Source: Actinomycetota bacterium (GTDB lineage: Bacteria > Actinomycetota > Actinomycetes > Nanopelagicales > Nanopelagicaceae). From it: a DNA stretch of 64,000 nt. Every line of letters begins with the position of its first letter. Within the stretch, counting starts at the first letter, position 1. Positions 29,228 through 39,470 of this stretch are shown one piece after another. The notes below the pieces were generated by a model. That model was not told the DNA's origin and ran no database searches. It saw nothing but the letters and a program-made list of their open reading frames with translations. The stretch is taken from the NCBI GenBank assembly GCA_015660815.1, contig JACSDF010000002.1, forward strand, positions 21,736-85,735, read 5' to 3'. The position numbers and the translations under genes were made by a program.

Positions 29228-30485
29228 TTTCTCTCTCCTTGTTCTCTTTAATTACTAACTCTTTCCCAGCCATTGACATCAGAGCTGGGATTGGTAAATA
29301 TCGACCTTTTAACAGAATGTGCCAATAAATCCAACGAAAAGCTAGTTTTCCAATATGGTTTAAATAGCTCTCCTTTAGCAAAGGCAGAGGTCCAATTACT
29401 GGAATCGGAAAACGGCCAGTAAGTGGTTCAACCTCATAGTTAAAGTCAATCAATAACCCTTTGCGGTTTCCGGATTCAATAAAGCAGTTGGCGTGACCAT
29501 CAAAACTATTCTCCATTGGGCGGTTGTTAACGTAGTTAACAAAATTTTCTGAGAAAAGATCGATAGCAAAGTGGGCCACTGATCCAGCTTTAGAGGCGGG
29601 AATATTGGATGCATCTCCCAAGACAAAGATGTTGGGAAATTCATCTGAAAGAAAATTGTGTTTATTTGTGGGGACATAGTTGAGCTCATCGCCTAAACCT
29701 GAGCGGGCTATGAAATCAGCGCCCATGTTGACTGGAATCGTTACTAATAGATCAAAAGGAATTTCGCGCTCATCCATTGAGACCATAGTTTTAGTATCTG
29801 CATCTATATGTTCGATTACGAAATCGGGTTCTAAAGTAATTTTTCTTTCCTCGAGCATTCCCCCAAGATACTTAGAACTCACAGGCTTGGTGAAAGCTCC
29901 CTCTAAAGGTGTCACATAAACTATGTCGACTTTGTCGCGAATTCCACGTTTTTCGAAATATGCATCAGCTAAGAAAGTGAACTCCAGTGGTGCAACTGGG
30001 CATTTAATCGGCATTTCCGAGATATGAACAACTAAGCGTCCGCCAGTGAAGCTCTTGAGTGCATCACGTAAAGCGATAGAGCCAGCCAGAGTATAAAAAT
30101 CAAAGACACTCTTGTACCAGAGTGTTGGCTCATTCATACCAGGTGTTTGATCAGGCCGAGGTGTTGTTCCGGATGCAATTACTAAGTAGTCATACCCAAT
30201 TTCACGTCCATCAACCAAAAAGACTTTATTAAGAATTGGATCAACTTTTTCAATCTCTGCCTGAATAAAATCTACTCCTTTAGGAAAGAAACTTTGGCGC
30301 TTCTTAACTAACTGCTCCGGCTCGTATGTTCCAAAAGGCATTAATAACAGGCCTGGTTGATAGATATGTTCTTGGTCTTGGTCGATGACTGTAATTTCCC
30401 ACAGATCTTTAGGAAGTTTGTTTCTCAGTTTATTAACGACCATTGTTCCAGCGGTACCCCCGCCCAATACGAGTAAGTTTTTCAT
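29214..30485 (-). CDS. Sulfide:quinone oxidoreductase-like FAD/NAD(P)-dependent oxidoreductase
   Basis: LLVLGGGTAGTMVVNKL Rossmann, YQPGLLLMPFG, DYLVIASGTTPRPDQTPGM, MPIKCPVAPLEF, FVLGDASNIPASKAGSVAH. Confidence 0.85.
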   Translation of the reverse strand: MKNLLVLGGGTAGTMVVNKLRNKLPKDLWEITVIDQDQEHIYQPGLLLMPFGTYEPEQLVKKRQSFFPKGVDFIQAEIEKVDPILNKVFLVDGREIGYDYLVIASGTTPRPDQTPGMNEPTLWYKSVFDFYTLAGSIALRDALKSFTGGRLVVHISEMPIKCPVAPLEFTFLADAYFEKRGIRDKVDIVYVTPLEGAFTKPVSSKYLGGMLEERKITLEPDFVIEHIDADTKTMVSMDEREIPFDLLVTIPVNMGADFIARSGLGDELNYVPTNKHNFLSDEFPNIFVLGDASNIPASKAGSVAHFAIDLFSENFVNYVNNRPMENSFDGHANCFIESGNRKGLLIDFNYEVEPLTGRFPIPVIGPLPLLKESYLNHIGKLAFRWIYWHILLKGRYLPIPALMSMAGKELVIKENKERENANN

Positions 30486-30645
30486 TATGTTCCCCTCGTT
30501 ATTTTCAGCCTACTCCTTAGTCAAAAAAAACGTAGAAATCCTGAAGTGATTTAAGTCGCGTAGATTTTTTACGCTCAATATCAACGAATTTTCCATCAGG
30601 AATTTGGGGTTATCACTCATTACTACTTTCATGCAATAGTTACCC

Positions 30646-31500
30646 ATGGTCGAAAAATCACTTGGAGTAAAAAAGTGGAGTGCGCGCGATTCAAAGCGAT
30701 GCATCGTGGTTCCAACGGATTTGGATCATAAGTATTCACGTGGAACTCTTGGAGTAATTACTGGATCAGCACAGTATCCAGGTGCGGCGGTGCTATCAAC
30801 GTCGGCTGCTGCTGCAACCGGAGTTGGTATGGTTCGATTTCATAGCTCCTCAGGTTTGGCCCATTTAGTTCTGCATGCCACACCATCGGTAGTGGTTCAG
30901 CCCGGCAAAGTTGCGGCATGGTTAATTGGCTCTGGAATACCCTCTAAAAAATATTCAGATGTATCCACGTGGCTTCGCCATCGCTGGTTCACACTTGTAA
31001 AGTCACAATCGGTTCCCACGGTCCTAGATGCTGGAGCACTGTATTTGACTGGATCTTTGGAACAACCAACGTTGATTACTCCGCATAGCGCCGAGCTTTC
31101 AGCCTTACTTACAGCACGTGGTGTTCCAGTATCGGTTGAGGCGATTGAAGGCGATCCCAAGAAATGGGTACAAGGGGCGGCAAAAACTTTAGGTGTAACT
31201 GTGCTTTTAAAAGGAGCCATAACCTTTGTAGCAAACGATCAAATCTGCATCGAACTTCCTGTTGCAACTCCATGGTTGGCAACCGCCGGAACTGGCGATG
31301 TGCTCGCGGGGATTATTGGAGCTCTAGTTGCGACAAACACTATTGAAATCCTAAATGACACAAATCGTTTGGCAGAAGTCGCGGCAACAGGCGCGTTCAT
31401 ACATGCACAATCGGCGAAAATTGCATCTAGGGGAGGCCCTATCTCGGCAGAAATGATTGTGAAAGAGATACCTGGTGCCATCTCTCAATTACTTAATTAA
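30646..31500 (+). CDS. nnrD: ADP-dependent NAD(P)H-hydrate dehydratase
   Basis: YSRGTLGVITGSAQYPGAAVLSTSAAAATGVGMVRF; LKGAITFVAND; LATAGTGDVLAGIIGALVA. Confidence 0.9.
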   Translation: MVEKSLGVKKWSARDSKRCIVVPTDLDHKYSRGTLGVITGSAQYPGAAVLSTSAAAATGVGMVRFHSSSGLAHLVLHATPSVVVQPGKVAAWLIGSGIPSKKYSDVSTWLRHRWFTLVKSQSVPTVLDAGALYLTGSLEQPTLITPHSAELSALLTARGVPVSVEAIEGDPKKWVQGAAKTLGVTVLLKGAITFVANDQICIELPVATPWLATAGTGDVLAGIIGALVATNTIEILNDTNRLAEVAATGAFIHAQSAKIASRGGPISAEMIVKEIPGAISQLLN

Positions 31501-31547
31501 TCTGTCTAAGTTGGGGTAAGAGTTTTCTTTCTTGTTACCCTGTTTTA

Positions 31548-32216
31548 ATGAATGAACGTGTGCTTGTTGTTATTGATGATGGATTCGAACTTTCTACGTT
31601 AGTTCCTGCCCTCAGATTGCATGAGCTAGATATTATCGGTGAAGCAAGAAGTGAGAGCGTTGCACTTAATCTCCTTAATAGATTGCAGCCCGATGTAGTT
31701 CTGCTTGACATGCATATTGCAGGAGTGTCTGCAATTAGAATTGCCGTAAATATTCGTAAATTGAATCCCAAGGTAGGAATAGTTATTTTGGAGAGCTGCT
31801 CGGATGTTCGTCTTCTAGGCGACCGACATATTGATATACCCATCGGAACAAAAGTAATCCTCAAAAAATCAGCTACCGATCTCTTAGTTTTGTGTACAGC
31901 AATTGCCGACTCCAAAGTTTCGGCCAATGAAAAGCATGAAGTTTCATGGATAAATGGAAGTGTTTCTATAAAAGAAAACTCGCTACACGGCTTACTCGCA
32001 CATCTGACTGATGTGCAAGTTCAAACACTTCGTTTAGTGGCCGATGGCTTAACAAATGCCCACATTGGTCGCGTCAGATATGTAAGTGAAAAATCGGTTG
32101 AGCAGATCATCTCTCGAATGGCTCAGGAGTTTAATATTCAGCAGGACCACGACAGAAATATGCGAGTGCAGCTGGTTAATGAGTTTTACAGGTGGCTAGG
32201 CGCGCCTCACCACTAA
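31548..32216 (+). CDS. Response regulator-like protein (paralog of 20819-21505)
   Basis: NERVLVVIDDGFELSTLVPAL; PDVVLLDMHIAGVSAI (phospho-Asp retained); C-term LTDVQVQTLRLVADGLTNAHIGRVRYVSEKSVEQIISRMAQEF. Confidence 0.82.
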   Translation: MNERVLVVIDDGFELSTLVPALRLHELDIIGEARSESVALNLLNRLQPDVVLLDMHIAGVSAIRIAVNIRKLNPKVGIVILESCSDVRLLGDRHIDIPIGTKVILKKSATDLLVLCTAIADSKVSANEKHEVSWINGSVSIKENSLHGLLAHLTDVQVQTLRLVADGLTNAHIGRVRYVSEKSVEQIISRMAQEFNIQQDHDRNMRVQLVNEFYRWLGAPHH

Positions 32217-32256
32217 AATCCAAGGCTCACAGAATTGGCGGGTAAAGTCCCCCACT

Positions 32257-32514
32257 ATGGAGTTAGATGAGTTGCGAGGGCGCTGGAACGAAGTTCTCGA
32301 TGAACTATTGCTTCAAGACCGTGTTGCATGGCTGGCTTTTTTCGATGCCCGTCTAGCAGATTTTGATGGAAAGACACTCACGTTGGATTTTTCTGATAGT
32401 CGAAAGCTTGGCAGCGCCCACGAATACTCCGAGGCAAGAGATAGAGCGCAACAATTATTAACCGTCACCATACAATCTCTTTTTTCACTTGACGTTACGA
32501 TTGTAGAAAAATGA
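32257..32514 (+). CDS. Hypothetical protein
   Basis: 85-aa ORF, 4-nt overlap (ATGA) with the following GH25 gene. Confidence 0.65.
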   Translation: MELDELRGRWNEVLDELLLQDRVAWLAFFDARLADFDGKTLTLDFSDSRKLGSAHEYSEARDRAQQLLTVTIQSLFSLDVTIVEK

Positions 32515-34130
32515 AAATCCGAGCTGGTTTAACTGCAATTCTCCTTGGCTTTTTAACTATTGGAGTTCCAAACACGCAGGCTTCAATGGCTCAACTCTCG
32601 CTTACCGTGCGACAAACACCATCATCTAGTGAAGCGCTATTAACTTTTTATGGAACTATGAAGCCTGCGAGAGCGGGAACAGCAGTAACGATTCAGATAA
32701 GAAACTCCGGAGTTTGGGAGAAAACTCGATTTAGTACCAAAACTACGAAAGCTGGTACATGGAAGATTGTGGCGCTTGCAACGGCGCTTGAGTCAAGAGT
32801 GGTTTACCGAGCTAGTGCGAATGCAAGTGGAAATAATATTTACTCGCCAATGCGCACGATAACTATTAAGCAGATGGCCGAGTTTTCAGAGAGCGACCCA
32901 GCAATGGTGTTCGGTCTGTATGGCCCTGGTGGGCGTATCCATGGCGCAGACATCAGCCGATGGCAACATCCTAATGACCAAGCTATTGACTTCGTGAAAA
33001 TGTATGACGCTGGAATCCGATTTGTCATGATCAAAGCATCAGATACCCGAGACGAATCCGATGCCCTTGCTTTAAAGTATTTAGTGATGGACCACAGCGC
33101 TGCACAAGCTGCCGGTATTTATACAGGTTTTTATCACTACACAACTCTGCCTGATGTAGAAGATGCCGATTCGATTATTCGAGATGCCACAGCACAGGCA
33201 CAGAAAGTTATTTGGCGTTTAGCATCAATTGGTGGATATACCGAGCGCGATTTGCCGTATGCATTAGATCTTGAAAATAAGTGTGTCCGTGTATCGTCGA
33301 CTGGAGCTTGCCTAAAATATGCCTCACGTAACGCAGTAACGCTATGGGCAACTACATTTCTAGCACTTCTTAAAGAAAAAACTGGGAAAACTCCAATCAT
33401 GTATTCATACTCCAGTTTCCTTGAGGGCTCCATGAATCGAAGCGTTGAACTCGCACAATATCCATTGTGGTTAGCCCACTATGCAATCGATCCAGCAAAT
33501 CCCGTAAATCAACCAGGACTTAAATCCAGCGGTTGTTATGTACATTCATGGACAAGTGCAAACTGTGATTCGCAGTGGACCATGTGGCAGTACTCATCAT
33601 GTGGAATAGCACCTAAATATGGAGTACCAGGGTCACGTCTTGATCTAAATGTATTTAGAGGTACTCCGCAGGCTTTCTTAGATCTTATTCAAGGTAGTTG
33701 GACGCCAACGCCAGTTGATTTACTGCCCTTCAATGAGCCAACTTTCATGACCTTGTTAGGGCAGACCTCAACGACCACGAATAAACCGGTGAGTTTCAAT
33801 GTCACCGTTGTGCGCCCAGATTTAACTCCAGTTGTAACAGGTAGCGTAAAATTGGTTTTTGATCCACTGAATGTGCCCATTGAGAGACCAAAACAAAGTG
33901 TTGTACGTGCAACTAGCGGGGTTTGGACGCTCTCGGTTAAAGGTCTGGCCGCAGGCACATATGTGGGAAGAATTGTCTTTGAGGATATAACTCAAACACA
34001 TGCAAAAAGTTGGCTACCAGTAACTTTCACTCTTGAACAGGGTGCGATACCAACAATTACTCCAACTCCTACTGTGAAACCAACGCCAAAGCCTTCAGTT
34101 GATGGATGCAGAAACCAAATTAAGAACTAA
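32511..34130 (+). CDS. Secreted GH25-type lysozyme-like protein with flanking beta-rich domains
   Basis: HGADISRWQHPND...GIRFVMIKASDTRD...GIYTGFYHYTTL...YALDLENK...MYSYSSFLE...WMWQYSSCG: GH25 motifs; C-terminal TPTPTVKPTPKPS linker. Confidence 0.87.
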   Translation: MKIRAGLTAILLGFLTIGVPNTQASMAQLSLTVRQTPSSSEALLTFYGTMKPARAGTAVTIQIRNSGVWEKTRFSTKTTKAGTWKIVALATALESRVVYRASANASGNNIYSPMRTITIKQMAEFSESDPAMVFGLYGPGGRIHGADISRWQHPNDQAIDFVKMYDAGIRFVMIKASDTRDESDALALKYLVMDHSAAQAAGIYTGFYHYTTLPDVEDADSIIRDATAQAQKVIWRLASIGGYTERDLPYALDLENKCVRVSSTGACLKYASRNAVTLWATTFLALLKEKTGKTPIMYSYSSFLEGSMNRSVELAQYPLWLAHYAIDPANPVNQPGLKSSGCYVHSWTSANCDSQWTMWQYSSCGIAPKYGVPGSRLDLNVFRGTPQAFLDLIQGSWTPTPVDLLPFNEPTFMTLLGQTSTTTNKPVSFNVTVVRPDLTPVVTGSVKLVFDPLNVPIERPKQSVVRATSGVWTLSVKGLAAGTYVGRIVFEDITQTHAKSWLPVTFTLEQGAIPTITPTPTVKPTPKPSVDGCRNQIKN

Positions 34131-35793
34131 CTTTTTCATCCTCTTTTAAGATTTCATCCATCGCAACTGACTCGCGCTCAACAAGTGACTCGTAGGCAGC
34201 AACCGAACTCTTGCGCTCTTTTGTTGACCAACCTAAAACCGGAGCAATAATTTCAGAGATTGACTCGGCAAGGTTTAATCCATGATTGTGGGCTTCGAAG
34301 GCGATGCGAGTGCGACGAGAAATAACATCGTCAATACTTTGTGCCCCTTCGTGACTGGCTGCGTAATAAATCTCAGCTCTTATGTAAGGCAAATCGGGTG
34401 AGAGTTTCTTTCCCAAAGTAGGATTTTCCTTGATTAGCTCTAAAACCTCGCTAATCATTGAGCCATAGCGATTGAGAAGATGAGTAATCGATTCAGCCGA
34501 TATGCCGCTTTCTTCCGCTAATCGATCAACTTGTTGTACTAAAGCAAAGTAACCATCAGCGCCAACGAGCGGAAGTTTGTCGGTAACCGACTCTGGGATC
34601 AGTTTACGAAGCTCTATCGCTGCAAGATCAATTACATCCTTACTCATAATGCGATATGTGGTGTATTTGCCTCCAGCAATACTTACAAAGCCTGGTGCAG
34701 GTCTATCCACCGTATGTTCGCGAGAGAGTTTAGTAGTTGCAGAATTCTTGTTATTTGCAACTAATGGTCGAAGTCCAGCAAAAACTCCAATTATCTCGTC
34801 GAATTTTATCTGCGGAGTAAGAACTCGATTGGCTTGATCCACAATGTATTGGACATCTTCACGATTAGCGAGAGGCTCAGCGCGATCTCCTGTGTAAGGA
34901 GTATCAGTTGTACCAACAATCCATTTATCACCCCAAGGAATAATGAAGAGAACTGAAACCGGGGTTTTAAGAATAATTCCAGCGTCGGATTTAATCGCTG
35001 AGCCAGGTAACACGATATGGACACCTTTACTCATTGTGACGTTGTATCCAGGTATTAAATCAAATTTTTCGTGAAGCGCATCGCTCCAAATTCCAGCGCA
35101 CATAACCGTCACAGTTGCTTTAATCGCAATGCTCTTTCCACTCACTAAATCTTTAGCATTGACGCCAATGATCTGCTTTCCTTCTCGAATTAGTGATTCG
35201 GCGCTCATGCGAGTTGCAATGATTGCTCCATGCCGTGCTGCGGTGCGAGCAACACTGAGTGTATGGCGGGCATCATCTACTTGTGCATCAAAGTATTTGA
35301 TTGCTCCTAAAATGATATCTGGCCGTAGCGAGGGTGCGATTTCATTAATCTGTTTCTGGCTCAAATGCTTGTGCCACGGCAACGTGCGTGCAAAGCCACG
35401 AAGCGCGTCGTATAACGCTAAACCTGCACCAACATAGGTTCGTTCTTTAAACTTTTCGGTGAGTGGAAAAAGAAAGCCAACGGGTTTTACTAAATGTGGG
35501 CAGAGGGTCGAGACGAGAAGTTCTCGCTCATGTAGCGCTTCACGAACTAATTTGAAGTCATACTGCTCGAGATAGCGGAGTCCACCATGAATTAATTTGC
35601 TCGAGCGGCTAGATGTTCCTGCTGCAATATCTTGGGATTCGATCAACGCAACTTTCAATCCACGAGAAGCGGCATCTAGAGCAGCTCCGACGCCATTCAC
35701 TCCCCCGCCAATTACCAAAACATCAAAACTCTCGCTGCCAAGTGCCGCGATGGCGTTTTCGCGTTGTGTTGGGTTTAGATCAAATAAAAACAT
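34120..35793 (-). CDS. glpD: Glycerol-3-phosphate dehydrogenase (aerobic, FAD)
   Basis: FDVLVIGGGVNGVGAALDAASRGLKVALIESQDIAAGTSSRSSKLIHGGLRYLEQYDF; VGTTDTPYTGD. Confidence 0.96.
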   Translation of the reverse strand: MFLFDLNPTQRENAIAALGSESFDVLVIGGGVNGVGAALDAASRGLKVALIESQDIAAGTSSRSSKLIHGGLRYLEQYDFKLVREALHERELLVSTLCPHLVKPVGFLFPLTEKFKERTYVGAGLALYDALRGFARTLPWHKHLSQKQINEIAPSLRPDIILGAIKYFDAQVDDARHTLSVARTAARHGAIIATRMSAESLIREGKQIIGVNAKDLVSGKSIAIKATVTVMCAGIWSDALHEKFDLIPGYNVTMSKGVHIVLPGSAIKSDAGIILKTPVSVLFIIPWGDKWIVGTTDTPYTGDRAEPLANREDVQYIVDQANRVLTPQIKFDEIIGVFAGLRPLVANNKNSATTKLSREHTVDRPAPGFVSIAGGKYTTYRIMSKDVIDLAAIELRKLIPESVTDKLPLVGADGYFALVQQVDRLAEESGISAESITHLLNRYGSMISEVLELIKENPTLGKKLSPDLPYIRAEIYYAASHEGAQSIDDVISRRTRIAFEAHNHGLNLAESISEIIAPVLGWSTKERKSSVAAYESLVERESVAMDEILKEDEKVSS

Positions 35794-35862
35794 ATGCGTT
35801 GCATCTCCATTGCAGCCTTTGTAGAGTTAAGCCTAACCGAATAGAGACGGGTTTGCCTTATT

Positions 35863-37350
35863 GTGAGATACATCGGCAGTTTGGATCAAGGCACTAGTAG
35901 TACGCGATTCATGATCTTTGACCATGCTGGAAAAGTCGTCGGCCAACATCAAGTGGAGCATCGTCAAATTCTTCCTCAAGCGGGTTGGGTCGAACATGAT
36001 GCCGCCGAGATTTGGGAGCGTACCCAGGAAGTCATATCGGCCGCGCTCAGGCAGGCCGATATTTTAGGCTCAGATTTAGCTGCGGTGGGAATCACCAATC
36101 AGCGTGAAACAACGGTCGTTTGGGACATCGAGACTGGGCAGCCCTTATCAAATGCCATAGTGTGGCAGGACACTCGAACTACAAATTTTTTGGAGTCCCT
36201 CAGTGAAGATGAGCGCGAACTCATCGTATTCAAGACGGGATTAACTATTGCGCCATATTTTGCTGGAAGCAAAATGAACTGGCTGTTGGCGAATGTTCCT
36301 GCAGCTAAAGGTGCTAATGCTCGCTTCGGAACAATAGATTCTTGGCTACTCTGGAACTTAACCGGCGGAGTACGCGGCGGGGTTCACGCTACTGATGTCA
36401 CGAATGCAAGCCGTACATTGCTCATGAACCTTGAAACTCTAGACTGGGATGAAGAGCTTCTTTCAATTTTTGGCGTTGCACGAGAATCATTACCAATTAT
36501 TAAATCCTCATCGGAAAAGTATGGGTTCACCGATCCGCATGGAGCCTTCGGTACAGCGATTCCAATCGCTGGAATTTTAGGTGATCAGCAGGCGGCAATG
36601 GTTGGCCAGGTTTGTTTCGAACGCGGTGAGTCAAAGACTACTTACGGCACTGGCAACTTTGCATTGCTCAACACAGGTACTGAAGTTGTGCGATCTAAGA
36701 ATGGATTATTAACCACAGTATGTTTTAAATTTGGTGATGAGCCGGCACGTTATGCCCTTGAAGGATCAGTCGCTGTTACCGGATCTGCTATTCAGTGGCT
36801 TCGCGATCAATTAGGCGTTATTTCTAATGCGGCAGAGACTGAGATTTTAGCCTCCTCCGTCGCCGATACTGCCGGGGTCTATTTCGTTCCCGCATTCTCA
36901 GGGCTATTTGCTCCGTATTGGCGCAGTGATGCGCGCGGAGTCATTGTGGGCCTTACGCGCGCGGCAACTAAAGCGCACCTTGCACGTGCCGCCCTCGAAG
37001 CTATCTGCTATCAGACCCGCGATGTCATGGATGCAATGGTTGCTGATAGCGGAACTCCAATGAGCACGATGCGAGTTGACGGTGGAATAACTGCAAACTC
37101 TTTATGCATGCAGATGCAGGCCGATATTATGGGGATTGAAATATCTAAACCATTAATTGCAGAGACAACTGCGCTCGGGGCTGCATACGCTGCAGGTTTA
37201 GCAGTAGGTTTTTGGGGATCAAAGGATGAAGTTCGCCAACAATGGCAAGAGTCTCGTCGTTGGATTCCAACTAGCACTCTTGAAACGCGCGAGTTTGGTT
37301 ATTCACAGTGGAAAAAAGCCGTCGAACGTACGCTTAATTGGAGCGATTAA
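35863..37350 (+). CDS. glpK: Glycerol kinase
   Basis: [61 protein letters not shown] start. Confidence 0.97.
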   Translation: MRYIGSLDQGTSSTRFMIFDHAGKVVGQHQVEHRQILPQAGWVEHDAAEIWERTQEVISAALRQADILGSDLAAVGITNQRETTVVWDIETGQPLSNAIVWQDTRTTNFLESLSEDERELIVFKTGLTIAPYFAGSKMNWLLANVPAAKGANARFGTIDSWLLWNLTGGVRGGVHATDVTNASRTLLMNLETLDWDEELLSIFGVARESLPIIKSSSEKYGFTDPHGAFGTAIPIAGILGDQQAAMVGQVCFERGESKTTYGTGNFALLNTGTEVVRSKNGLLTTVCFKFGDEPARYALEGSVAVTGSAIQWLRDQLGVISNAAETEILASSVADTAGVYFVPAFSGLFAPYWRSDARGVIVGLTRAATKAHLARAALEAICYQTRDVMDAMVADSGTPMSTMRVDGGITANSLCMQMQADIMGIEISKPLIAETTALGAAYAAGLAVGFWGSKDEVRQQWQESRRWIPTSTLETREFGYSQWKKAVERTLNWSD

Positions 37351-39449
37351 ACCTCTGTAATCTCAATGAGAAATGCATTAGCCGGAGCGAGAATAGGTGC
37401 GCTAACACCAATGTGCGCCAAGGCAGATCCAGAAAGTTTTATACCATCCATCCAGGGTGGTGGCGAGATGAGCATGAAGCGAGGCTTGCCTGCTGGATAA
37501 ACCGCTTTAATTGAATATGTAGCGCTCTGATTTAATCCGGGGAATTTCAAAGCTGCAGGGTGGATGGCAACCGTTGGCGTTAACTGAACATATGCAAATA
37601 TCCCTTGAGTTTGATCGTGTGCGATAACACCGTGCAAATATCCGTGAACATCGGGATAGTCAACGCGAACCATTCGACCACTATGTAAGAGTTCGCGTTT
37701 AGTTTTGTAATAGTTCGCCCACGTCGCTAGATGTTGACGTTCTTCATCCGTCGCTTCAGTAATGTTCCATTCAATTCCAGCATGACCAAAGAGTGCGGTT
37801 GTTGCACGCATTGACAGTTCGAGAGTTCGGCCAGTTTGATGACCATGTGTCGGACCAATGTGTGTTCCTAACATTTCAGGGGGAATCACCTGAGTGGTCC
37901 ACCGTTGAATTGTTTGACGTTCGAGTGCATCATTGTTATCACTTGTCCAAAAGCGATCAACTAAATCTATAACACCTAAATCAATTCGGGCTCCACCCGA
38001 TGCACATGACTCAATCTCTAATCCCGGATGGCGCAATTTTAGTTCAGCAAATAAGCGATAAATGGCTTGAGTTTGAGTTCGCACACCTGCATGGCCTAGG
38101 TGCCCAGCATCAACTAATACTCGATTGTGATCCCATTTAATATATTCGATATTGTGATCTTTCAAAATCTGCGATGTCTGTTCTAGTACATGCTTATACG
38201 CACCTTCATGAGCTAGATCCAACACAAGTTGGTGGCGCCACAAAGGTGGAATGCGATCGCCTTCATGCAAAATCCACTCGGGGTGCGCTCGATACACATC
38301 AGAGTCTTCATTGACCATTTCGCCTTCAAACCACAAACCAAATTCAATTCCCTTTGAGTTAACATATTCAATTATCGGGTTCAATCCATCGGGCCAGACT
38401 TGCGAATCAATAACCCAGTCACCTAAACCTGCTCGGTCGTTTCGTCGAGAATGAAACCATCCATCATCTAATACAACACGTTCAATTCCGATCTGAGCTG
38501 CCACATCAACTAACTCTCTTATCGCCTTCTCGTCATGATTAAAATAAAGGGCTTCCCACATATTGAGAGTGAGTGGACGAGGGCGTTTAGGGTGCATAGT
38601 TCGAGCACGGATGTGGGAATGATAAGCGGCACTTATTCCATCTAGACCAGCATCTGAAAATACCGAAACCATGGACGGTGCTTTATATGTTTGTCCATGA
38701 GTTAAAACAACTTCGCCGGGCAATAAGAGTTCACCTGCACCAATAGATTGCTGCCCATCGAAACCGCGTTCAATTAAGTAATGAGAGTTTCCGCTCCAGG
38801 CGATGCTTGTTGCCCAAGCCGAGCCATTGTTGAAGTTTGTTTGTTTAGTCAAGGCGATTTCGGCGATTGAAAAATTATGACCGCTTCTACCTTCACGCGA
38901 TTCGCGTATCCAAGTGCCTATTGAGATATCGCGGCGTTGAGGTTGACGTTCATTTGACCATCGCCCAGCGAAATCTAAACTTTGATTTGCCTCTTGCGGC
39001 AGTGGAAGCCAATGAATAAATTCGTTGAGACAGTAATCTGTCTCGCCGATATTTTTTACCGTCGAACTTTGGGTCAAAACACCGAAAATATCTAATTCGA
39101 AAGTAATAACAACTTCGAGTTCAGCGAGAAAATCGCGAAAGGTCACGGAGCAATGGTTGTCAATATGGTGGAAGTCCGTGACTTCAAACTTAGTTGACCA
39201 TGCGCTCCCACTTCGATGTCCACTGAGCGTTGGCCGACCTAGAAATCCACGTGCGCTCTCGCGCATAATCCCTGGGTTCGGGTATAGATCCCACGAGCTA
39301 TTGGCAATTGATTGGTTCTGGGCAACTCTGGTTTCAGAAATATTGCCAACCAGAGAATGACCCCAATGGGCAATAACTAATGCGCCATCTCTCACTTCAA
39401 GAAGCAACGAACTGGTATCTGCGCTCAGGAGTGCCGATTGCTTAGTCAC
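37347..39449 (-). CDS. Alpha-galactosidase (GH36)
   Basis: [33 protein letters not shown] catalytic Asp; [25 protein letters not shown]. Confidence 0.95.
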   Translation of the reverse strand: MTKQSALLSADTSSLLLEVRDGALVIAHWGHSLVGNISETRVAQNQSIANSSWDLYPNPGIMRESARGFLGRPTLSGHRSGSAWSTKFEVTDFHHIDNHCSVTFRDFLAELEVVITFELDIFGVLTQSSTVKNIGETDYCLNEFIHWLPLPQEANQSLDFAGRWSNERQPQRRDISIGTWIRESREGRSGHNFSIAEIALTKQTNFNNGSAWATSIAWSGNSHYLIERGFDGQQSIGAGELLLPGEVVLTHGQTYKAPSMVSVFSDAGLDGISAAYHSHIRARTMHPKRPRPLTLNMWEALYFNHDEKAIRELVDVAAQIGIERVVLDDGWFHSRRNDRAGLGDWVIDSQVWPDGLNPIIEYVNSKGIEFGLWFEGEMVNEDSDVYRAHPEWILHEGDRIPPLWRHQLVLDLAHEGAYKHVLEQTSQILKDHNIEYIKWDHNRVLVDAGHLGHAGVRTQTQAIYRLFAELKLRHPGLEIESCASGGARIDLGVIDLVDRFWTSDNNDALERQTIQRWTTQVIPPEMLGTHIGPTHGHQTGRTLELSMRATTALFGHAGIEWNITEATDEERQHLATWANYYKTKRELLHSGRMVRVDYPDVHGYLHGVIAHDQTQGIFAYVQLTPTVAIHPAALKFPGLNQSATYSIKAVYPAGKPRFMLISPPPWMDGIKLSGSALAHIGVSAPILAPANAFLIEITEV

Positions 39450-39470
39450 ACAGGTAGAGTAACGACACTA
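39447..39470. promoter_or_regulatory. Candidate shared bidirectional -10 element between alpha-galactosidase and galT
   Basis: TAGAGTA / TACTCTA at 39455-39461; GTG at 39449(-) lies 6 nt after TACTCT, ATG at 39470(+) 9 nt after TAGAGT. Confidence 0.5.
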
